DNA of 64,000 nucleotides from Sellimonas sp963559135 (GTDB lineage: Bacteria > Bacillota > Clostridia > Lachnospirales > Lachnospiraceae). A model generated the notes under the pieces. That model was not told the origin of the DNA and ran no database searches. It saw nothing but the letters and a program-made list of their open reading frames with translations. Positions 8,287 to 17,903 of the stretch are shown piece by piece; the first letter of the stretch is position 1, and every line of letters starts with the position of its first letter. The position numbers and the translations under genes were made by a program. The DNA is taken from assembly GCA_963559135.1 (NCBI GenBank), contig CAUWJP010000009.1, positions 1-64,000 on the forward strand, given 5' to 3'.

Positions 8287-10123
8287 TCAAAAAAGAGGCC
8301 CGATGGGTGGACACGGACATATGGGTACCGGAGAGAAAGCAAAGGATTTTAAAGGGACTCTGAAAAGAGTGTTAAAATATATCGGTCCATATAAGATTCC
8401 GATTCTGTTTGTCATGCTGTTTGCCATCGGAAGTACTATATTTAACATTATCGGCCCGAAAATATTAGGAAAAGCGACCACAGAGATTTTCAACGGACTG
8501 GTCAGCAAGGTGACTGGAGGAGACGGAATTGACTTTGGAAAAATCGGAAGAATTCTGATTACGCTTCTCTGCCTGTATGTGATCAGCGCTCTGTTTTCAT
8601 TTATTCAGGGATTTATCATGACGGGAGTTACACAGAAACTGACTTACCGGATGAGAAAAGAAATTTCCGAGAAGATTAACCGTCTTCCAATGAATTATTT
8701 TGATACAAAGACACATGGAGAAGTGCTCTCCCGTGTAACAAACGATGTAGATACATTCAGTCAGAGTCTGAACCAAACGGCGACTCAGATGATTACTTCC
8801 GTGACGACGCTGATCGGAGTTCTTGTCATGATGCTCAGCATCAGCCCGCTGATGACGGGGGTGGCAATCCTGATTCTTCCGATTTCTCTGGTGCTGATTT
8901 CCTTTATCGTGAAGCATTCACAGAAATACTTCAAAAATCAGCAGAAGTATCTGGGGCATGTCAATGGACAGGTGGAAGAGATTTACGGCGGACACAGTAT
9001 TGTGAAAGCATTTAATAAGGAAGAGGATATCCTGAAAGAATTTAACGAGATGAATGACGTGCTGTATCAGACCGCATGGAAGTCCCAGTTTTTCTCCGGT
9101 ATGATGATGCCGATCATGCAGTTTGTCGGAAATCTTGGATACGTCGGTGTTACCATTCTTGGGGGATATTTGACAATCAAACAGACGATTGAAGTCGGTG
9201 ACATTCAGTCTTTCATCCAGTATGTAAGAAACTTTACTCAGCCGATTCAGCAGGTGGCACAGGTGGCAAATATGTTGCAGTCCATGGCAGCAGCTTCCGA
9301 ACGAGTATTTGAATTTCTGGAAGAACCAGAGGAGGATCAGTTTGTCAAAGATCCGGTATCGACAGAGGGGCTTCAAGGTAACGTGGAGTTTGATCATGTA
9401 AAATTCGGATATAATCCGAACAATATTATCATCAAAGATTTCTCCACAAAAGTAAAAGAAGGACAGAAGATCGCGATTGTCGGTCCAACCGGAGCCGGAA
9501 AAACAACACTGATTAAGCTCCTGATGCGTTTTTACGATATCAATGAGGGAGCGATTCTCGTTGACGGACATAATGTCAAAGACTTCAACCGCGGAGATCT
9601 GCGGCAGATGTTTGGCATGGTGCTTCAGGATACATGGCTCTTCAACGGTACGATCCGGGATAATATCCGCTACGGAAAACTGGATGCGACGGATGAAGAA
9701 ATTGTAGAGGCAGCAAAGGCGGCACATGCACACCATTTCATTCAGACTCTTCCGAATGGATATGATATGGAACTGAATGAAGAGGCAAGCAACGTCTCTC
9801 AAGGACAGAAACAGCTTCTGACGATTGCGAGAGCAATTCTGGCAGATCCGAAGATCCTCATTCTTGACGAGGCGACAAGCTCTGTCGATACAAGGACAGA
9901 GATCCAGATCCAGAAAGCGATGGATAATCTGATGAAGGGAAGAACAAGCTTCATCATTGCGCACCGTCTTTCCACAATCCGTGATGCGGACCGGATTCTG
10001 GTTCTGAAAGACGGAGATATCGTTGAGCAGGGAAAACACGAAGAACTCCTTGAAAAAGGTGGATTTTACGCAGATCTTTACAATTCTCAGTTTGAGGGCG
10101 GAAGCGGATCAATGGCTTCCTGA
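8279..10123 (+). CDS. ABC exporter half-transporter, catalytic-site subunit
   Basis: Partner of the preceding subunit, 614 residues, with six TM helices in the first 320 residues and a C-terminal ATPase. Walker A GPTGAGKTT is near 402, Walker B ILILDEATSS carries the catalytic Glu, and the switch motif IAHRLST has its His. The signature is altered to VSQGQ near 504. In a heterodimer that signature faces the partner's Walker motifs, so all altered residues fall in one of the two sites, as in TM287/288-type exporters. The N terminus has a Gly/His-rich stretch (GPMGGHGHMGTG). The operon ends at a terminator 20 bases on. Confidence 0.94.
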   Translation: MSNQKRGPMGGHGHMGTGEKAKDFKGTLKRVLKYIGPYKIPILFVMLFAIGSTIFNIIGPKILGKATTEIFNGLVSKVTGGDGIDFGKIGRILITLLCLYVISALFSFIQGFIMTGVTQKLTYRMRKEISEKINRLPMNYFDTKTHGEVLSRVTNDVDTFSQSLNQTATQMITSVTTLIGVLVMMLSISPLMTGVAILILPISLVLISFIVKHSQKYFKNQQKYLGHVNGQVEEIYGGHSIVKAFNKEEDILKEFNEMNDVLYQTAWKSQFFSGMMMPIMQFVGNLGYVGVTILGGYLTIKQTIEVGDIQSFIQYVRNFTQPIQQVAQVANMLQSMAAASERVFEFLEEPEEDQFVKDPVSTEGLQGNVEFDHVKFGYNPNNIIIKDFSTKVKEGQKIAIVGPTGAGKTTLIKLLMRFYDINEGAILVDGHNVKDFNRGDLRQMFGMVLQDTWLFNGTIRDNIRYGKLDATDEEIVEAAKAAHAHHFIQTLPNGYDMELNEEASNVSQGQKQLLTIARAILADPKILILDEATSSVDTRTEIQIQKAMDNLMKGRTSFIIAHRLSTIRDADRILVLKDGDIVEQGKHEELLEKGGFYADLYNSQFEGGSGSMAS

Positions 10124-10143
10124 AAATAGAAAAGCGACACAGC

Positions 10144-10178
10144 AAAAAACCCGGAACAGATGTCCGGGTTTTTGTTGT
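10144..10178. terminator. Bidirectional terminator
   Basis: AAAAACCCGGA / TCCGGGTTTTT stem with a 7-nt loop. It has T-rich tails on both strands and lies between the exporter operon and the convergent DUF1846 gene. Confidence 0.85.
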
Positions 10179-10187
10179 CTTATGAAA

Positions 10188-11663
10188 TTAATAGATCGGA
10201 TTGTGTTCGTATTTTGGCTCACATGTCAGCTGAATGCCGAGCTTTTTGAAGAGCTTGATATCTACGGAAGAAAGCATGACAGAGGTGTGTACCTGGCATC
10301 CTTTCAATTTAGGAAGCTGCTCCATCGCGCGCTGTGCGGCCGGGTTGGCAGCAGAGGAGATGGAAAGGGCAATCAGAACCTCGTCAATATGAAGGCGAGG
10401 GTTCTTGCTTCCAAGATACTGTGTCTTTACCTTCTGGATCGGCTCAATGGCAGTCGGGGAAATCACATGAAGGTCGTGATCAATACCGGCAAGCTCTTTG
10501 AGGGTGTTCAGAATCAGTGCCGCAGAAGGGCCAAGCAAGTTGGAAGTTTTTCCTGTCATGATCTTTCCGTCTGGAAGCTCGATGGCAGCAGCAGCAGCTC
10601 CGGTGCTCTCAGCACGGGAAAGGGCTGCGTCAACAACACGACGGTCATGAATGGAAACGTGTGCCTGTTTCATCAGAAGTTCCAGCTTAAAGACTTCGGA
10701 ATCCGGGATATCTCCCTGAAGAAGATCGCATTTAGCCTGATAGTAACGGCGAATGATTTCCTGACGGGATGCTTCCTGGCAGACCTCATCATCGCAGATA
10801 CAGTTTCCAGCCATATTGACACCCATGTCAGTTGGTGACTTGTACGGGCTTTCTCCGAAGATCTGCTCGAACATAGCGTTCAAAACCGGGAAGATTTCTA
10901 CGTCACGATTATAGTTGACCGTTGTCTTTCCATATGCTTCCAGATGGAACGGATCAATCATGTTGACGTCATTTAAGTCCGCCGTGGCTGCCTCGTATGC
11001 AAGGTTCACAGGGTGTTTCAGCGGGATGTTCCAGATAGGAAATGTCTCAAATTTTGCGTATCCGGCACGGATTCCACGCTTGTTTTCATGATAGAGCTGG
11101 GAAAGGCAGGTCGCCATTTTTCCACTTCCAGGTCCCGGGGCAGTGATGACTACCAGAGGTCTGGATGTCTCAATATAGTCATTTCTTCCATATCCCTCAT
11201 CGCTTACGATCAGAGGAATATTGGACGGATATCCTTCAATAATATAATGGGTGTAGACGCGGATTCCCATATTTTCGAGACGATGACGGAAGAGATCTGC
11301 GCTCTTCTGGCCGCTGTACTGTGTGATGACAACGCTACCGACATAGAGGCCGTTTTCTTCAAAGGCACTCTTCAGGCGGAGTACATCATCATCGTAGGTA
11401 ATGCCTAGATCCCCGCGGACTTTATTCTTTTCGATGTCACCTGCACTGATGACGATGACGATCTCAGCCGTATCGGAAAGCTGTTTTAAGAGTCTTAATT
11501 TGCTGTCCGGCTGAAATCCCGGAAGAACACGGGAAGCATGGAAGTCATCAAAGAGTTTTCCACCAAACTCCAGATACAGTTTGTTGTCAAAATGACTGAT
11601 CCGCTCGCGGATATGCTCAGACTGCATATGGAGGTATTTGTCGTTATCAAATCCTATTTTCAT
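10188..11663 (-). CDS. DUF1846 (UPF0371) family protein
   Basis: A soluble protein of 491 residues belonging to the widespread but poorly characterised DUF1846/UPF0371 family. The N terminus MKIGFDNDKYL and the glycine-rich stretch TAPGPGSGKMA (around residues 180-190), which resembles a P-loop, are typical. The start at 11663 is preferred over a TTG two codons earlier, because GAAGGAATG is spaced for it and the family begins MKIGFD. It is a single-gene unit with its own promoter, divergent from ftsH. No function is assigned with confidence. Confidence 0.9.
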   Translation of the reverse strand: MKIGFDNDKYLHMQSEHIRERISHFDNKLYLEFGGKLFDDFHASRVLPGFQPDSKLRLLKQLSDTAEIVIVISAGDIEKNKVRGDLGITYDDDVLRLKSAFEENGLYVGSVVITQYSGQKSADLFRHRLENMGIRVYTHYIIEGYPSNIPLIVSDEGYGRNDYIETSRPLVVITAPGPGSGKMATCLSQLYHENKRGIRAGYAKFETFPIWNIPLKHPVNLAYEAATADLNDVNMIDPFHLEAYGKTTVNYNRDVEIFPVLNAMFEQIFGESPYKSPTDMGVNMAGNCICDDEVCQEASRQEIIRRYYQAKCDLLQGDIPDSEVFKLELLMKQAHVSIHDRRVVDAALSRAESTGAAAAAIELPDGKIMTGKTSNLLGPSAALILNTLKELAGIDHDLHVISPTAIEPIQKVKTQYLGSKNPRLHIDEVLIALSISSAANPAAQRAMEQLPKLKGCQVHTSVMLSSVDIKLFKKLGIQLTCEPKYEHNPIY

Positions 11664-11726
11664 ACACAAACCATTCCTTCGTAAAAATTTATTCCTTCTC
11701 TTATATTTTGAAAATACTACCTGATT

Positions 11727-11756
11727 AGTATACTACAGTTTTCAGGAATTTTACAA
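11727..11756 (-). promoter_or_regulatory. Promoter of the DUF1846 gene
   Basis: On the minus strand, TTGTAA and TATACT lie 18 bases apart. An inverted repeat ATACTA-N6-TAGTAT (11714-11731) overlaps the -10 side and could be a repressor site. Confidence 0.5.
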
Positions 11757-11812
11757 TATTTAATATGTAGAAAAGACGGACGGATTCTCACCAAAATTTC
11801 ACAATGTTTTTA

Positions 11813-11841
11813 TTGATTTGTATGAAGATCATACTTATAAT
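11813..11841 (+). promoter_or_regulatory. ftsH promoter
   Basis: TTGATT, 17-base spacer, perfect TATAAT; 28 bases upstream of the ftsH start. Confidence 0.8.
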
Positions 11842-11869
11842 AAAATAGATAGCATGTAGGAGGAAAAGA

Positions 11870-13939
11870 ATGGACAATCAGAATAATAAAAAGAACGATA
11901 ACAATAATCGGCAGAATTATGGGATTATTATTATAACCACAATAATTGCTGCTGTTTTTGTCATGTTTCTGTATCAGCTCATGCAGGATACACCGTCCCA
12001 GGAAATTTCCTATACGAAATTCATGGACATGGTGGAGCAGGGCGATGTCAAAGAAGTCACCATCGATTCGGAAAAGATTACGATCATACCGAAGACGGAA
12101 GTTGAAAAGCAGCAAGAGTCCCAGTCGGACAGCAGTGAAAGTCAGGATACGCTCACTCAGGGCAGCAACTGGTTTACACAGTTCAATACCGGGGCTCAGG
12201 TAGAGTATTATACCGGTATTGTAGATGATCCGGAGATGTATAACAAGCTGGATGAGGCGGGAGTGGAGGTCAGCCGGACGATTCCGGATTCGACATCCAT
12301 GATGATTTTAAATCTTGTCTTCAGTGTGATTCTTCCGTTTGCCCTCGTATTTATTCTACTCAGTTTCCTGATGCGGCGAGTATCCAAAAGCAGCGGGGGA
12401 ATGATGGGGATTGGAAAGAGCAATGCCAAGATGTATGTGGAAAAGACTACGGGTGTGACGTTCCGTGATGTGGCCGGACAGGATGAGGCGAAAGAGTCTT
12501 TGCAGGAAGTGGTAGATTTCCTTCACAATCCGGGCAAATACACAGGAGTCGGAGCGAAGCTTCCGAAAGGAGCGCTTCTTGTAGGCCCTCCGGGAACCGG
12601 TAAGACATTGCTTGCGAAGGCAGTGGCAGGAGAGGCGAATGTGCCGTTTTTCTCTTTGTCAGGTTCTGCCTTTGTGGAAATGTATGTCGGAGTCGGAGCC
12701 TCTCGTGTAAGGGATCTGTTTAAGCAGGCACAGCAGATGGCACCGTGTATTATCTTTATCGATGAGATCGATGCCATCGGAAAAAGCAGGGATTCTCAGC
12801 TGGGAGGAAACGATGAGCGTGAGCAGACGCTGAATCAGCTCCTGGCGGAGATGGATGGATTTGATACGAATAAAGGCCTTCTTCTCCTGGCAGCAACGAA
12901 CCGTCCGGAGATTCTGGATCCGGCTCTTTTAAGACCGGGACGGTTTGACCGCCGGATTATCGTGGAGAGACCGGACCTGAAAGGCCGTGTTGATATCCTG
13001 AAAGTTCATGCGAAGGATGTCCGGATGGATGAGAGCGTCAATTTGGAAGAGATCGCACTTGCGACGAGCGGCGCGGTTGGATCCGACCTTGCGAATATGA
13101 TTAATGAAGCGGCGATCAATGCAGTAAAGCATGGGCGCCATGCGGTGAGCCAGTCCGACCTGTTTGAGGCTGTGGAAGTGGTGCTTGTAGGTAAGGAAAA
13201 GAAAGACAGGATCATGAGTCAGGAAGAGCGCCGGATTGTCTCTTATCATGAGGTGGGACATGCACTTGTAAGTGCGCTCCAGAAAGATTCCGAACCGGTT
13301 CAGAAGATTACGATTGTTCCGCGTACCATGGGTGCTCTTGGATATGTCATGCAGACACCGGAGGAAGAGAAATTCCTCAATACGAAGAAGGAACTTGAGG
13401 CGATGCTGGTAGGACTTCTCGCGGGACGTGCCGCAGAAGAGATCGTATTTGACACGGTTACGACAGGAGCATCCAATGATATTGAGAAAGCAACTAAGGT
13501 TGCCAGAGCGATGATTACCCAGTATGGTATGTCCGAGAAGTTCGGACTGATCGGACTGGAATCTATCCAGAACCGCTATCTTGACGGCAGGGCAGTCATG
13601 AACTGCGGTGAGGCGACAGCGGCTGAGATTGACTCTGAAGTTATGCAGATGCTGAAGAGTGCCTATGATGAGGCAAAGCGTCTTCTGATGGAGAACAGGG
13701 AAGCACTTGATAAGATTGCTGCGTTTCTGATTGAGAAGGAGACGATCACCGGAAAAGAGTTTATGAAGATCTTCCATGAGGTCAAAGGAGTATCCGAGGG
13801 GGAAGTCAAAAAAGAGGAACGGATCGCGATGAAGCCGGTAGAACTTCCGGATCATTCGGAGAACGAAGAAGCTGTTTTGGCACCTGAAGAGACAGTGGAA
13901 GAGGAAGAAGCCACAGGTTTTGGAACGACAGAAGAATAA
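11870..13939 (+). CDS. ftsH: ATP-dependent zinc metalloprotease FtsH
   Basis: A membrane-anchored AAA+ protease of 689 residues that removes damaged or short-lived membrane and cytosolic proteins. The N terminus is Asn/Lys-rich, then come TM1 (about 22-42), an extracytoplasmic domain and TM2 (about 143-167). The AAA module has Walker A GPPGTGKT (about 238-245), Walker B IIFIDEIDA and the SRH NRPEILDPALLRPGRFDRR. The zinc site HEVGH is near residue 460. The tail after about residue 640 is acidic and low-complexity. AGGAGG lies 8 bases before the start. It is transcribed from its own promoter and ends at a terminator. Confidence 0.98.
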   Translation: MDNQNNKKNDNNNRQNYGIIIITTIIAAVFVMFLYQLMQDTPSQEISYTKFMDMVEQGDVKEVTIDSEKITIIPKTEVEKQQESQSDSSESQDTLTQGSNWFTQFNTGAQVEYYTGIVDDPEMYNKLDEAGVEVSRTIPDSTSMMILNLVFSVILPFALVFILLSFLMRRVSKSSGGMMGIGKSNAKMYVEKTTGVTFRDVAGQDEAKESLQEVVDFLHNPGKYTGVGAKLPKGALLVGPPGTGKTLLAKAVAGEANVPFFSLSGSAFVEMYVGVGASRVRDLFKQAQQMAPCIIFIDEIDAIGKSRDSQLGGNDEREQTLNQLLAEMDGFDTNKGLLLLAATNRPEILDPALLRPGRFDRRIIVERPDLKGRVDILKVHAKDVRMDESVNLEEIALATSGAVGSDLANMINEAAINAVKHGRHAVSQSDLFEAVEVVLVGKEKKDRIMSQEERRIVSYHEVGHALVSALQKDSEPVQKITIVPRTMGALGYVMQTPEEEKFLNTKKELEAMLVGLLAGRAAEEIVFDTVTTGASNDIEKATKVARAMITQYGMSEKFGLIGLESIQNRYLDGRAVMNCGEATAAEIDSEVMQMLKSAYDEAKRLLMENREALDKIAAFLIEKETITGKEFMKIFHEVKGVSEGEVKKEERIAMKPVELPDHSENEEAVLAPEETVEEEEATGFGTTEE

Positions 13940-13949
13940 AGACAGGAAT

Positions 13950-13986
13950 TCAGCGTATGGGGATTGTCCATACGCTGTTCTTTTGC
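13950..13986 (+). terminator. Terminator after ftsH
   Basis: Perfect 10-bp stem CAGCGTATGG / CCATACGCTG with a TTCTTTTG tail. Confidence 0.85.
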
Positions 13987-14016
13987 TAAAATAGATGGAG
14001 CTAAAGAGGTGAAGCG

Positions 14017-15861
14017 ATGTTTGTAATAGAGGAAGAGCTGAAAAAACTGCCGGCAAAGCCCGGGGTTTACCTGATGCATGATGAGAAGGACGAGATCATC
14101 TACGTCGGAAAAGCTATCAGTCTGAAGAACCGGGTGAGACAGTATTTTCAGAGTAGCAGAAATAAGGGTGTTAAGATTGAGCAGATGGTCACACATATCC
14201 GGAGGTTTGAATATATTGTCACAGATTCTGAGCTGGAAGCGCTTGTGCTGGAATGTAATTTGATCAAGGAACACAGGCCGAAGTATAATACCATGCTGAT
14301 GGATGATAAGACGTATCCTTTTATCAAGGTAACCGTTCAGGAACCGTTTCCGCGGATCATGATGGTGCGTAGACAGGCCAAGGATAAGGCGAAGTATTTT
14401 GGACCGTTTACGAGTTCTCAGGCGGTGAAGGATATCATTGATATGGTAAGAAAGCTGTATCATTTAAGAAGTTGTAGTAGGAATCTGCCGAGAGATATCG
14501 GGAAAGAACGTCCGTGCCTGTACTACCACATCAAGCAGTGCGATGCTCCATGCCAGGGATATATTTCCAGTGAACAGTACCGGGAGTCCATTGATGAGGT
14601 CGTAAAATTTTTATCCGGGCATTATGATGGAATTCTAAAAGAACTGGAAGAAAAGATGATGGAAGCATCCGATCAGATGGAGTTTGAAAAGGCAATCGAG
14701 TACCGGGAGCTGATCGGAAGTGTCAAGAAGATTTCCGAAAAACAGAAGATCACCGATGCGGGAAAAACAGGAGAGGACCGGGATGTCCTGGCGGTTGCAA
14801 GGGAAGCAGGAGATGCTGTGGTACAGGTGTTTTTCATACGCGGCGGCCGCCTGATCGGACGGGATCATTTTTATCTGAGGACCGATCCGGACGAAACGAA
14901 GGCGGAGATCCTGACCAGCTTTATCAAACAGTTTTATGCCGGAACACCGTATATTCCAAGAGAGCTGCTTCTTCCATATGAGCTGGCTGAAGCAGACATC
15001 CTGATGGAATGGTTGACACGAAGAAGAGGTCATAAGGTGACTTTCACGGTGCCGAAAAAAGGTGAGAAGGAAAAGCTCTGTGAACTGGCACAGAAAAATG
15101 CGACGATAGTACTTGCAAAAGACAAGGAGCATTTGATCCGGGAGGCGAACAGGACCACAGGAGCGGTAAGGGAACTGGAGGAAATCATTGGTGTCTCCGG
15201 CATCCGTCGGATGGAGGCGTTTGATATTTCAAATACGAACGGATTTGCGTCGGTTGGATCCATGGTAGTTTATGAAGACGGGAAGCCGAAACGCAGTGAT
15301 TACCGTAAGTTCCGCATCAAGGGAGTAGTAGGAGCGGACGATTATGCAAGCATGCGGGAAGTACTGACCAGGCGGTTTACACACGGACTGAAAGAGAAAG
15401 AAGAAGGAAAAGAGTTCGGAAGCTTTACGGTCTTTCCGGAGCTGATTCTGATGGACGGCGGTAAGGGACAGGTGCATATTGCAGAGGAAGTGTTGGAGGA
15501 GCTGCATATCAACATACCGGTCTGCGGCATGGTAAAGGATGATAGGCACCGCACGAGAGGGCTTTATTATCATAATGAAGAACTGCCGATCAGGACAGAT
15601 TCAGAGGCGTTTAAACTGATTACACGTGTGCAGGATGAGGCGCACCGTTTTGCTATTGAATTCCATCGGAAACTCCGTGGACAGGGACAGGTACACTCGA
15701 TTCTGGATGATATTCCGGGGGTGGGGCCGAAGCGCAGGAAGGATTTGATGAAACATTTCCAGAGTCTGGATGCGATCCGGAAGGCAGAAATCGAGGATCT
15801 GAAAAAACTTCCTACCATGAATGAAAAATCTGCCAGAGACGTGTACAATTTTTTCCACTGA
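14017..15861 (+). CDS. uvrC: Excinuclease ABC subunit C (UvrC)
   Basis: The dual nuclease of nucleotide excision repair, recruited by UvrB to cut both sides of a DNA lesion. At 614 residues it is full length. The order is: GIY-YIG nuclease (PGVYLMHDEKDEIIYVGKA, about 13-31), a Cys-rich stretch (CSRNLPRDIGKERPCLYYHIK), the UVR/UvrB-binding coiled coil (about 200-235), the RNase H-like nuclease domain with DISNTNG and LILMDGGKGQ, and the C-terminal helix-hairpin-helix repeats (DIPGVGPKRRKDLMKHF). The start at 14017 follows AAAGAGGTG. It lies about 80 bases after ftsH, past that gene's terminator. uvrA and uvrB are not in the window. Confidence 0.98.
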   Translation: MFVIEEELKKLPAKPGVYLMHDEKDEIIYVGKAISLKNRVRQYFQSSRNKGVKIEQMVTHIRRFEYIVTDSELEALVLECNLIKEHRPKYNTMLMDDKTYPFIKVTVQEPFPRIMMVRRQAKDKAKYFGPFTSSQAVKDIIDMVRKLYHLRSCSRNLPRDIGKERPCLYYHIKQCDAPCQGYISSEQYRESIDEVVKFLSGHYDGILKELEEKMMEASDQMEFEKAIEYRELIGSVKKISEKQKITDAGKTGEDRDVLAVAREAGDAVVQVFFIRGGRLIGRDHFYLRTDPDETKAEILTSFIKQFYAGTPYIPRELLLPYELAEADILMEWLTRRRGHKVTFTVPKKGEKEKLCELAQKNATIVLAKDKEHLIREANRTTGAVRELEEIIGVSGIRRMEAFDISNTNGFASVGSMVVYEDGKPKRSDYRKFRIKGVVGADDYASMREVLTRRFTHGLKEKEEGKEFGSFTVFPELILMDGGKGQVHIAEEVLEELHINIPVCGMVKDDRHRTRGLYYHNEELPIRTDSEAFKLITRVQDEAHRFAIEFHRKLRGQGQVHSILDDIPGVGPKRRKDLMKHFQSLDAIRKAEIEDLKKLPTMNEKSARDVYNFFH

Positions 15862-15915
15862 TATGATATACTATTCACAAAATGATTTTAACTGAAAAAT
15901 TAAAGGAGAACAAAT

Positions 15916-16833
15916 ATGGGTGTGAAGCTTGAAAAACTAATTGAAAAGATGAACCTGAAAAATCTGACTCCGGATCTGGATCTGAGCCAGTCGGAGATTC
16001 AGGTTCCGGATATCAACCGTCCGGCGCTGCAGCTGACGGGATACTTTGACCATTTTGATTCTGAGCGTGTCCAGATTATTGGATATGTGGAGTATACCTA
16101 TCTGGAGACACTTTCAGATGAGAAAAAGAAAGAGATGTATGCACAGCTTCTCTCCTATGGAATTCCATGTATCATTTACTGCCGGAATATGGATCCGGAT
16201 GAGATGTTTCTTGAGATGGCCAATGAAATGAAAGTGCCGATCTTCCAGTCCTGCAAGCAGACCTCTGCCTTTACGGCAGAAGTGATCCGCTGGCTGAATG
16301 TGGAGCTGGCGCCATGCATTTCCATTCATGGAGTACTGGTTGACGTATATGGAGTTGGTGTTCTGATTATGGGCGAGAGTGGCATCGGAAAGAGTGAAGC
16401 GGCACTGGAGCTGATTAACCGGGGACACCGTCTTGTGACGGACGATGTTGTGGAAATCCGGAAAGTCAGCGATGATACTTTGGTGGGAACAGCACCGGAT
16501 ATCACCAGACATTTTATTGAGCTTCGCGGAATCGGCATTGTTGATGTCAAGAGTCTGTTCGGTGTGCAGAGTGTCAGAGAGACACAGACGATTGATCTTG
16601 TAATCAATATGGAAGAGTGGGACAAGAACCGGGAATACGACCGTCTTGGATTAAAAGAGGAATATACAGAGTTCCTTGGAAATAAAGTCGTATGCCATTC
16701 CATTCCAATCCGTCCAGGAAGAAATCTGGCGATCATCGTAGAATCGGCAGCTGTTAACCACAGACAGAAACAGATGGGCTACAATGCAGCAGAAGAATTA
16801 TACAGACGTGTACAGGAAAGTCTGTCAAAATAA
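15916..16833 (+). CDS. hprK: HPr kinase/phosphorylase HprK
   Basis: The bifunctional sensor enzyme of Gram-positive carbon catabolite repression. It phosphorylates HPr on Ser46 when glycolytic intermediates are high and removes that phosphate when they are low; P-Ser-HPr then works with CcpA. At 305 residues it is of normal size. The P-loop GESGIGKS lies near residues 153-160, followed by the GHRLVTDD active-site segment and the family signature around IELRGIGIVDV. The start at 15916 has AAAGGAG upstream. It is followed 21 bases later by a ROK glucokinase, a common pairing in Lachnospiraceae that links sugar sensing and glucose phosphorylation. Confidence 0.98.
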   Translation: MGVKLEKLIEKMNLKNLTPDLDLSQSEIQVPDINRPALQLTGYFDHFDSERVQIIGYVEYTYLETLSDEKKKEMYAQLLSYGIPCIIYCRNMDPDEMFLEMANEMKVPIFQSCKQTSAFTAEVIRWLNVELAPCISIHGVLVDVYGVGVLIMGESGIGKSEAALELINRGHRLVTDDVVEIRKVSDDTLVGTAPDITRHFIELRGIGIVDVKSLFGVQSVRETQTIDLVINMEEWDKNREYDRLGLKEEYTEFLGNKVVCHSIPIRPGRNLAIIVESAAVNHRQKQMGYNAAEELYRRVQESLSK

Positions 16834-16854
16834 AGAGGGAAGGAAAGAACAGAG

Positions 16855-17787
16855 ATGAATTATTGTTTTGGAGTTGACATAGGAGGCACTACTGTCAAGA
16901 TGGGATTATTTCAGGAAGATGGAAATGTTCGGGAAAAATGGGAGATTAAGACCAGAACGGAAGAGAAAGGATGCAATATTCTTCCTGATATCGCTGAATC
17001 TCTTATGAACATCATGGAAAAGAACGGAATCTCGAAAGAGGAAGTAGCCGGAATCGGAATCGGTGTACCGGCTCCGATTACAGAAGAGGGGATTGTAAAG
17101 GCGACGGCAAACCTTGGCTGGGGATATAAAAATGTTAAAAAAGAGATGGAAGAGCTGACAGGAATCCGTACTGCTACAGGAAATGATGCCAATGTGGCAG
17201 CGCTTGGAGAGATGTGGCTCGGCGGCGGACGCGGCTGTAAAAATATGATTATGGTCACACTGGGAACTGGTGTCGGAGGCGGTATCCTGATTAATGGAAA
17301 GATTCTGACAGGAGAACATGGAGCCGGCGGTGAGATCGGACATCTTTGCGTCAACTATGAGGAGACGGAAAGATGTGGATGCGGAAATTATGGATGTCTG
17401 GAGCAGTACGCATCCGCAACAGGAATTACACGTCTGGCAAAGAAAAAGTTGACTTCCACAGACAGAGAGACAGTGCTGAGAAGAGGACCGGTCAACGCAA
17501 AGACTGTCTTTGATGCTGTAAAAGCAGGAGATGAAGTGGCAGATGAGATCGCAGTGGAGTTTGGAACATATCTGGGCTATGCAATTGCCAATCTTTCGGC
17601 AGCGGTAGATCCGGCTGTCATCGTGATCGGGGGAGGCGTATCCAAGGCCGGAGAAGTGCTTCTGTCGTACATCGAAAAGCCATATCAGGAAAGAGCATTC
17701 TTTGCTAATAAGGAGCTCAAATTTACTCTTGCAGAGCTTGGAAATGATGCAGGAATCTGCGGAGCAGCAAAGCTTGTTTTAGATTAA
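16855..17787 (+). CDS. glk: ROK-family glucokinase
   Basis: A 310-residue ROK-type sugar kinase, most likely phosphorylating glucose with ATP in the cytosol. The N-terminal phosphate loop is GVDIGGTTVKMGLF, the second ATP-binding segment is TLGTGVGGGILING, and the sugar-binding strings GNDANVAALGE and EHGAGGEIGH are present. The ROK zinc motif CGCGNYGCLEQYAS is intact. There is no N-terminal DNA-binding domain, so it is an enzyme and not a NagC/XylR-type repressor. It sits 21 bases after hprK in the same operon. Specificity for glucose rather than another aldohexose is inference from the family. Confidence 0.94.
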   Translation: MNYCFGVDIGGTTVKMGLFQEDGNVREKWEIKTRTEEKGCNILPDIAESLMNIMEKNGISKEEVAGIGIGVPAPITEEGIVKATANLGWGYKNVKKEMEELTGIRTATGNDANVAALGEMWLGGGRGCKNMIMVTLGTGVGGGILINGKILTGEHGAGGEIGHLCVNYEETERCGCGNYGCLEQYASATGITRLAKKKLTSTDRETVLRRGPVNAKTVFDAVKAGDEVADEIAVEFGTYLGYAIANLSAAVDPAVIVIGGGVSKAGEVLLSYIEKPYQERAFFANKELKFTLAELGNDAGICGAAKLVLD

Positions 17788-17831
17788 TTATTGGAATGTC
17801 AAAGTGGTTCTGAAAAAAGAACAGGATATAA

Positions 17832-17874
17832 AAAGGCCCCTGAGGAAGATCAGATATCTGCCTCAGGGGCCTTA
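17832..17874. terminator. Terminator between glk and the PBP gene
   Basis: Perfect 13-bp stem AAGGCCCCTGAGG / CCTCAGGGGCCTT. The T-run (TTTTTATAT) is on the minus strand, so it mainly ends the PBP transcript, but it can also block read-through from glk. Confidence 0.85.
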
Positions 17875-17903
17875 ATGTATGCTTTTTGATATTTCAAATT
17901 GTC

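Noticed and set aside
8918..10039. 373-residue minus-strand frame in the ABC exporter gene
   Set aside because: Antisense shadow; composition is Cys/His/Phe-rich with no motifs.
12929..14056. 375-residue minus-strand frame opposite ftsH
   Set aside because: Antisense shadow of an intact FtsH.
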